A stretch of DNA of 64,000 nucleotides from assembly GCF_000241325.1 (NCBI RefSeq), contig NZ_BAEI01000019.1:1-64000 (forward strand). Reading direction: 5' to 3'. A model generated the notes under the pieces. That model was not told where the DNA came from, did no database searches, and saw only the letters and a program-made list of their open reading frames with translations. A program made the position numbers and the translations under genes. The DNA comes from Gordonia polyisoprenivorans NBRC 16320 = JCM 10675 (GTDB lineage: Bacteria; Actinomycetota; Actinomycetes; Mycobacteriales; Mycobacteriaceae). Shown here in pieces: positions 55,850 through 64,000 of the stretch. The first letter of the stretch is position 1; each line of letters begins with the position of its first letter.

Positions 55850-56436
55850 CCGATCAGCCCGACACGGGGGCGCCTGACACGGGATCACCGGGGACTGGCT
55901 CCGCGGCGCCCGCCGATGGACTCACCGGCTACGAGCGTGCGCGTCGCGCGTTGGAAGAGGCGAGGGCCTCGGCGCGTGCCGCCGGCAAGTCGGTCGGTCA
56001 GGGTCGCGCGTCGCCACCGCGGCGGCGGTCCGGCGTGCGCCAGGGTGGTCGTCGGCGGTGGTCGGGATCCGGTCCGGACGCACGGGATCCGCAGCCCTTC
56101 GGGCGCCTCGTCGGTGGACTGGCCCGCGAACGGGGATGGCAGCCGCGCATCGCCGAGGGCACCTTGTTCGGCATGTGGGAGCAGATCGTCGGCTCCGACA
56201 TCTCCGCGCATGCCACACCGACATCGTTGCGCGACAACGTCTTATACGTCCAGGCCGAATCCACGGCCTGGGCGACGCAGCTGCGGTACGTGCAGGCGCA
56301 GATCCTTGCCAAGATCGCGGCCGCGATCGGCGACGGAATGGTCACGTCACTGAAGATCACCGGACCCAAGGGCCCGTCGTGGCGCAAGGGGGAGCGGCAC
56401 GTGCGTGGACGCGGACCCCGCGACACGTACGGATGA
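55846..56436 (+). CDS. dciA: DciA-family (DUF721) replication helicase loader
   Basis: A 196-aa homologue of mycobacterial Rv0004. The DUF721 domain is in the C-terminal half: [72 protein letters not shown]. The N-terminal half is disordered, with basic Gly/Arg stretches. DciA is the ancestral bacterial DnaB loader/recruiter. ATG 55846 overlaps the recF stop. Confidence 0.88.
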   Translation: MTDQPDTGAPDTGSPGTGSAAPADGLTGYERARRALEEARASARAAGKSVGQGRASPPRRRSGVRQGGRRRWSGSGPDARDPQPFGRLVGGLARERGWQPRIAEGTLFGMWEQIVGSDISAHATPTSLRDNVLYVQAESTAWATQLRYVQAQILAKIAAAIGDGMVTSLKITGPKGPSWRKGERHVRGRGPRDTYG

Positions 56437-58880
<2,444 letters not shown>

Positions 58881-58927
58881 CGTCACGCACCACGCCTGAC
58901 CGGACACCACATCTGTGAGGACTTTTC

Positions 58928-61417
<2,490 letters not shown>

Positions 61418-61442
61418 TCCGACGGGCATACCGGACACAGGC

Positions 61443-61477
61443 ACGAGCCACGACGCCATTGCAGCGTCGTGGCTCGT
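61443..61477 (+). terminator. Terminator after gyrA
   Basis: Perfect 14-bp stem (61443-61456 / 61464-61477), 7-nt loop, followed by CTTGTGTG. Confidence 0.85.
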
Positions 61478-61540
61478 CTTGTGTGACGGCCACAACCGTT
61501 AGGGTGGACCCAACGTGCGCAACCGGAGGAAATGACACCA

Positions 61541-62440
61541 GTGAGCCAACCGAACGACCCGGACAACAAGACCCCGTCCACGCCGTCGACCGCGTCCGGT
61601 GGCCCGGCAGCCCAGGCGGGTCCGCCTCGCGGCGGCGGGCTGGTTCCTCCGTGGCAGCGCGGCCCGGGCGGAGTGGCCGGACCCGAGGCCACCGGAAGTG
61701 CGCAGGCTCCCGTGCCCGACGCGGGGACCACCGAGCAGATCCCCGCCGGGGGGCGTCCTGGCGGGCCCCCTCCGCGTGGTGTGGTGACCGGTAGCGGCAC
61801 CGCCGCAGCCAGCATGAGTGGTCAGCAGGCGCCGGTGAAGAAGCTCGATTCGCCGGCGGGTGCGTCCACCGCGACCGCCGAGGTACCGCGTGGTCGCTTC
61901 ACCGAGACCCCCACCCGCAACATTGCGCGGGATCCCTCCCTGGAGTCCGAGTTGCCAGATCTCGACGAGATCCACCACACCAACACCGAGACCGCCCGAG
62001 CTGCGGCGGTCGACCCGGCGAAGGCCGCCGGCTCCGCTGCACGCTCGGCGCCGGCCCAGGTCGGCTCTTCGGGCCGCGGGCTGCGCGCTGCGGTGCAGAT
62101 CCGTCGGCTCGACCCGTGGGCGACCTTCAAGGTGGCCGGCGTGCTCTCGATCGTCGGCTTCGTCATCTGGATGATCGCCGTCGCCGTGCTGTATCTGGTG
62201 CTCGACGGCATGGGCGTCTGGGAGCAGGTCAACAGCTCCTTCGGCACGTTGGTGACCACCGACGGCTCGACGTCGGAAAGCGACATCATCGGCGCCGGCA
62301 GCGTGTTCTTCTACGCGGCCGTACTCGGTGTGGTCAACGCCGTGCTGATCACCGCGCTGGGCACCATCGGCTCCTACATCTACAACCTGGTCGCCGACCT
62401 CGTCGGCGGTCTCGAGATCACCCTGGCCGATCTCGACTAG
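61541..62440 (+). CDS. DUF3566 membrane protein (Rv0007 homologue)
   Basis: A 299-aa protein. The long Pro/Gly/Ala-rich cytoplasmic N-terminus (residues 1-185) leads to the DUF3566 domain: AAVQIRRLDPWATFKVAGVLSIVGFVIWMIAVAVLYLVLDGMGVWEQVNSSFGTL and the second helix VNAVLITALGTIGSYIYNLVADLVGGLEITLADLD. GTG 61541 is preferred because GGAGGA lies 10 nt upstream; ATG 61532 would leave only one base between. A conserved neighbour of gyrA in Mycobacteriales, proposed to interact with cell-division or growth proteins. Confidence 0.88.
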   Translation: MSQPNDPDNKTPSTPSTASGGPAAQAGPPRGGGLVPPWQRGPGGVAGPEATGSAQAPVPDAGTTEQIPAGGRPGGPPPRGVVTGSGTAAASMSGQQAPVKKLDSPAGASTATAEVPRGRFTETPTRNIARDPSLESELPDLDEIHHTNTETARAAAVDPAKAAGSAARSAPAQVGSSGRGLRAAVQIRRLDPWATFKVAGVLSIVGFVIWMIAVAVLYLVLDGMGVWEQVNSSFGTLVTTDGSTSESDIIGAGSVFFYAAVLGVVNAVLITALGTIGSYIYNLVADLVGGLEITLADLD

Positions 62441-62537
62441 TTCGGGCGCCGAGGCTCATCTGCGCAGCTCACGGGCGTTGGTGGGAACCGTTTTGGTTTC
62501 TCACCACCCCGTCGGGTAATCTCAGTCCTCGGTTCAG

Positions 62538-62614
62538 GGGCCTATAGCTCAGGCGGTTAGAGCGCTTCGCTGATAACGAAGAGGTCGGAGGTTCAAGTCC
62601 TCCTAGGCCCACCA
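62538..62614 (+). tRNA. ileT: tRNA-Ile (anticodon GAT)
   Basis: The acceptor arms GGGCCTA / TAGGCCC pair and CCA is encoded. Anticodon GAT lies in CTGATAA and the T-loop is GTTCAAGTC. It follows DUF3566 as in mycobacteria. Confidence 0.95.
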
Positions 62615-62623
62615 CCCGAACCC

Positions 62624-62696
62624 GGGGCCTTAGCTCAGTTGGTAGAGCGCTGCCTTTGCAAGGCAGATGTCAGGAGTTCGAATCTCCTAGGCTCCA
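62624..62696 (+). tRNA. alaT: tRNA-Ala (anticodon TGC)
   Basis: Acceptor GGGGCCT / AGGCTCC with one G-T pair; anticodon TGC in TTTGCAA; T-loop GTTCGAATC. CCA is not encoded, unlike the neighbouring tRNA-Ile. The G3-T pair is the alanine identity element position (G3:U70). Confidence 0.95.
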
Positions 62697-62775
62697 CTCT
62701 TTTTCGCCGACACGAGCGCTGAGAACCGCGCGTTGATGTCGTCGAGTTTCCTCGGTCCCTCGAGCAGACGCACGC

Positions 62776-63108
62776 TCAGGGCAGGATCACCTCTCGAGCA
62801 TTGGGGAACTCGAATGGCGGCCGTCCGCCGCGTTCCTCACACAAGGGGCCCATCGCTGTCCACACCGCGCTCACCTCAGGGTGAGTGTGGGCTCGGGCCG
62901 ACGCCTCGTCGTCGATCCATTCGAAGACCTCGATGACGAGTGGACCGTCGATCTGCTTCTCCGCGCCGACATACACACGGGTGGGCGTCTCTGTCGCCAG
63001 CCCGAGCCGGCGCAGGATCGGCCCGTGCCGGGCAACCAGCTCGAGGAACTCGGGGACCCGACCCTCTCGCACCCGATAGTGCGCGAACGCCGTCACCGGA
63101 TCAGCCAT
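62776..63108 (-). CDS. Antibiotic-biosynthesis-monooxygenase (ABM)-like small protein
   Basis: A 110-aa ferredoxin-like ABM-type protein: FAHYRVREGRVPEFLELVARHGPILRRLG, VEVFEWIDDEASARAHTHPEVSAVW and GPLCEERGGRPPFEF. It resembles quinol or heme-degrading monooxygenase-like dimers; the substrate is unknown. ATG 63108 (MADPVTAFAH) is the start. An overlapping frame extends to 63846 but crosses the TetR gene in the wrong register. It lies 53 bp downstream of the TetR gene and is probably co-transcribed. Confidence 0.75.
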   Translation of the reverse strand: MADPVTAFAHYRVREGRVPEFLELVARHGPILRRLGLATETPTRVYVGAEKQIDGPLVIEVFEWIDDEASARAHTHPEVSAVWTAMGPLCEERGGRPPFEFPNAREVILP

Positions 63109-63161
63109 GGGTCCATTCAGCGACGATGCCAACCATCTGTCAACCCCGATCCGGCGTCGGC

Positions 63162-63809
63162 TCATGCGTCGGCCACCGACCGCGCCGCACGCTCGGCATC
63201 GTCGCCGTATCCGATGTACAGGCGTGTCAGACCGTCGCACAGAACGTGGCGGGCGGCCGCAGCGGGCACCGTGCCGGTGAGCACCAGACTCGTGACCCCG
63301 TGCGTGATCGCCCAGAGCTGGGCGGCCCAGATCGTGGGAGGGTCCGCGGCGTCGGAGTCGGCATGCTCGGGGTGCGGGCGGAATCGGCCGGCTGCAAGGC
63401 ACTTCTCGATCGATGATCGCAGCGCCGCGAATGCCGTGCGTCCCGGCTCGTCGCCCGGAGCCGGTTCGACGAACATGAAACGGTACCGATGCGGTTGTGC
63501 CACACCGAAATCGAGATATGCCAACGATGCGGCCGCCAGCGCGGTCACGGGATCGTCCACCTCGGTGGTCGCCGCATCGGTGAGGGAGGCGAGATGGGCG
63601 AATCCGTTGGCTCGCAGCGCCGCGTGCAGGGCCCCGGTGCCCCCGAATCGGCTGTAGATCGCCATTGTCGATGTACCCGCGGCGTCGGCGATGCGTCGAG
63701 CGGTCAACGCCGCCGGTCCGTGTTCGGCCAGCAAGTCGGCGGCGACGGCCACCAGGTGTGCCGCGTCGACGCGGACCGGTTCGTCGGCGGACGACCCTCG
63801 TGTGGGCAC
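63162..63809 (-). CDS. TetR-family regulator
   Basis: A 215-aa TetR protein. The HTH is HLVAVAADLLAEHGPAALTARRIADAAGTSTMAIYSRFGGTGALHAAL. The ligand domain includes FGVAQPHRYRFMFVEPAPGDEP and LWAITHGVTSLVLTG (the WAITHG helix is typical of one TetR C-terminal family). It is divergent from the gene starting at 63885, with a perfect 17-bp palindrome between them, so it probably represses both sides. Confidence 0.87.
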   Translation of the reverse strand: MPTRGSSADEPVRVDAAHLVAVAADLLAEHGPAALTARRIADAAGTSTMAIYSRFGGTGALHAALRANGFAHLASLTDAATTEVDDPVTALAAASLAYLDFGVAQPHRYRFMFVEPAPGDEPGRTAFAALRSSIEKCLAAGRFRPHPEHADSDAADPPTIWAAQLWAITHGVTSLVLTGTVPAAAARHVLCDGLTRLYIGYGDDAERAARSVADA

Positions 63810-63858
63810 GTGTAGACCCCCTGACTTGGAGACGAGGCATTCTCAATGCTGGACCCGA

Positions 63859-63875
63859 CTATAACTTAGTTATAG
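63859..63875. promoter_or_regulatory. TetR operator palindrome
   Basis: CTATAAC-TTA-GTTATAG, a perfect inverted repeat, ending 9 bp before the divergent ATG. It suits binding by the TetR protein at 63162-63809. Confidence 0.75.
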
Positions 63876-63884
63876 GGTGCTTTC

Positions 63885-64000
63885 ATGGGTACCCCGGAAT
63901 CCCGTTCGACCGGACACCGACGACCCTCGCAGGTATGGACCGAGGTCGGGTTCTCGGCGGTACCGTCGACGGTCTTCGCGGTGACCGCGTCGTCGGCGGG
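63885..64000 (+). CDS. Divergent gene, cut by window end
   Basis: Only 38 codons are visible (MGTPESRSTGHRRPSQVWTE, then VGFSAVPSTVFAVTASSA). No domain can be assigned. Its start lies directly after the TetR operator, so it is the probable regulated target. Confidence 0.5.
   Translation, partial: MGTPESRSTGHRRPSQVWTEVGFSAVPSTVFAVTASSA

Noticed and set aside
63109..63846. N-terminal extension of the ABM-like gene
   Set aside because: The frame overlaps the TetR gene on the same strand in another register and has no similarity; ATG 63108 fits the family.

Overview
The window is a GC-rich chromosomal segment of a mycolic-acid actinomycete (order Mycobacteriales). Gordonia or a close relative fits best. 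The evidence is gene order: mutT4 / DUF6049 / murJ-pseudokinase / sigM / anti-sigma / trxB / trxA / cwlM / parB / parA / rsmG / jag / yidC / yidD / rnpA / rpmH / dnaA / dnaN / gnd / recF / dciA / gyrB / gyrA / DUF3566 / tRNA-Ile / tRNA-Ala is the origin region of mycobacteria and their relatives. Lsr2, CwlM, a DUF6049 protein and a PE-PPE-domain secreted protein support the same placement. I cannot name a species from sequence alone.

Layout. 1-6561: moxR (cut by the window edge), DUF58, secreted PE-PPE hydrolase, SpoIIM-like, RDD and acyl-CoA dehydrogenase genes. 6562-10213: an AT-richer island holding a two-gene operon. It encodes an AAA15-type ABC ATPase and a DUF4435/TOPRIM protein, the architecture of the PARIS (AriA-AriB) anti-phage system, with about 950 and 480 bp of apparently non-coding DNA on either side. 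10214-25000: accessory and housekeeping genes, including TfoX-like, a PRISE-type reductase with a divergent ArsR regulator, leuS, an SdpI-like protein with a Cys-rich tail, a bile-acid-symporter-like transporter, DedA, a secreted CocE/NonD hydrolase, YqgE, an MFS transporter, an Asp-rich repeat protein, an EgtE-like enzyme and pcnA. 25009-33197: mutT4, DUF6049 and murJ fused to a pseudokinase. 33181-37291: a lineage-specific insert between murJ and sigM, with a sterol-desaturase-type hydroxylase and divergent TetR, a PPOX-fold protein, an Lsr2 homologue, DUF1990 and a 72-aa protein.

37529-42873: sigM with its anti-sigma factor, the thioredoxin system, and the pseudo-amidase CwlM. 43038-49461 (minus strand): chromosome segregation (parAB with three parS sites), rsmG, and the membrane-insertion/RNA block jag-yidC-yidD-rnpA-rpmH. 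49462-52320: the origin region around dnaA, with two consensus DnaA boxes upstream of dnaA and degenerate boxes in the dnaA-dnaN gap. 52321-62696: dnaN, gnd, recF, dciA, gyrB, gyrA, the DUF3566 membrane protein and two tRNAs. 62776-64000: a small monooxygenase-like gene with a TetR regulator, and a divergent gene cut by the window end.

The replication, segregation and envelope genes form one functional neighbourhood, since initiation, clamp, gyrase, ParABS, YidC insertion, MurJ and CwlM all lie here. The clearest accessory system is the PARIS-like pair at 7515-9733. Other points worth attention are an internal ribosome-binding site inside the murJ fusion, ECF-type promoters before the anti-sigma gene and trxB, paired TetR operators, and intergenic 38-bp repeats.
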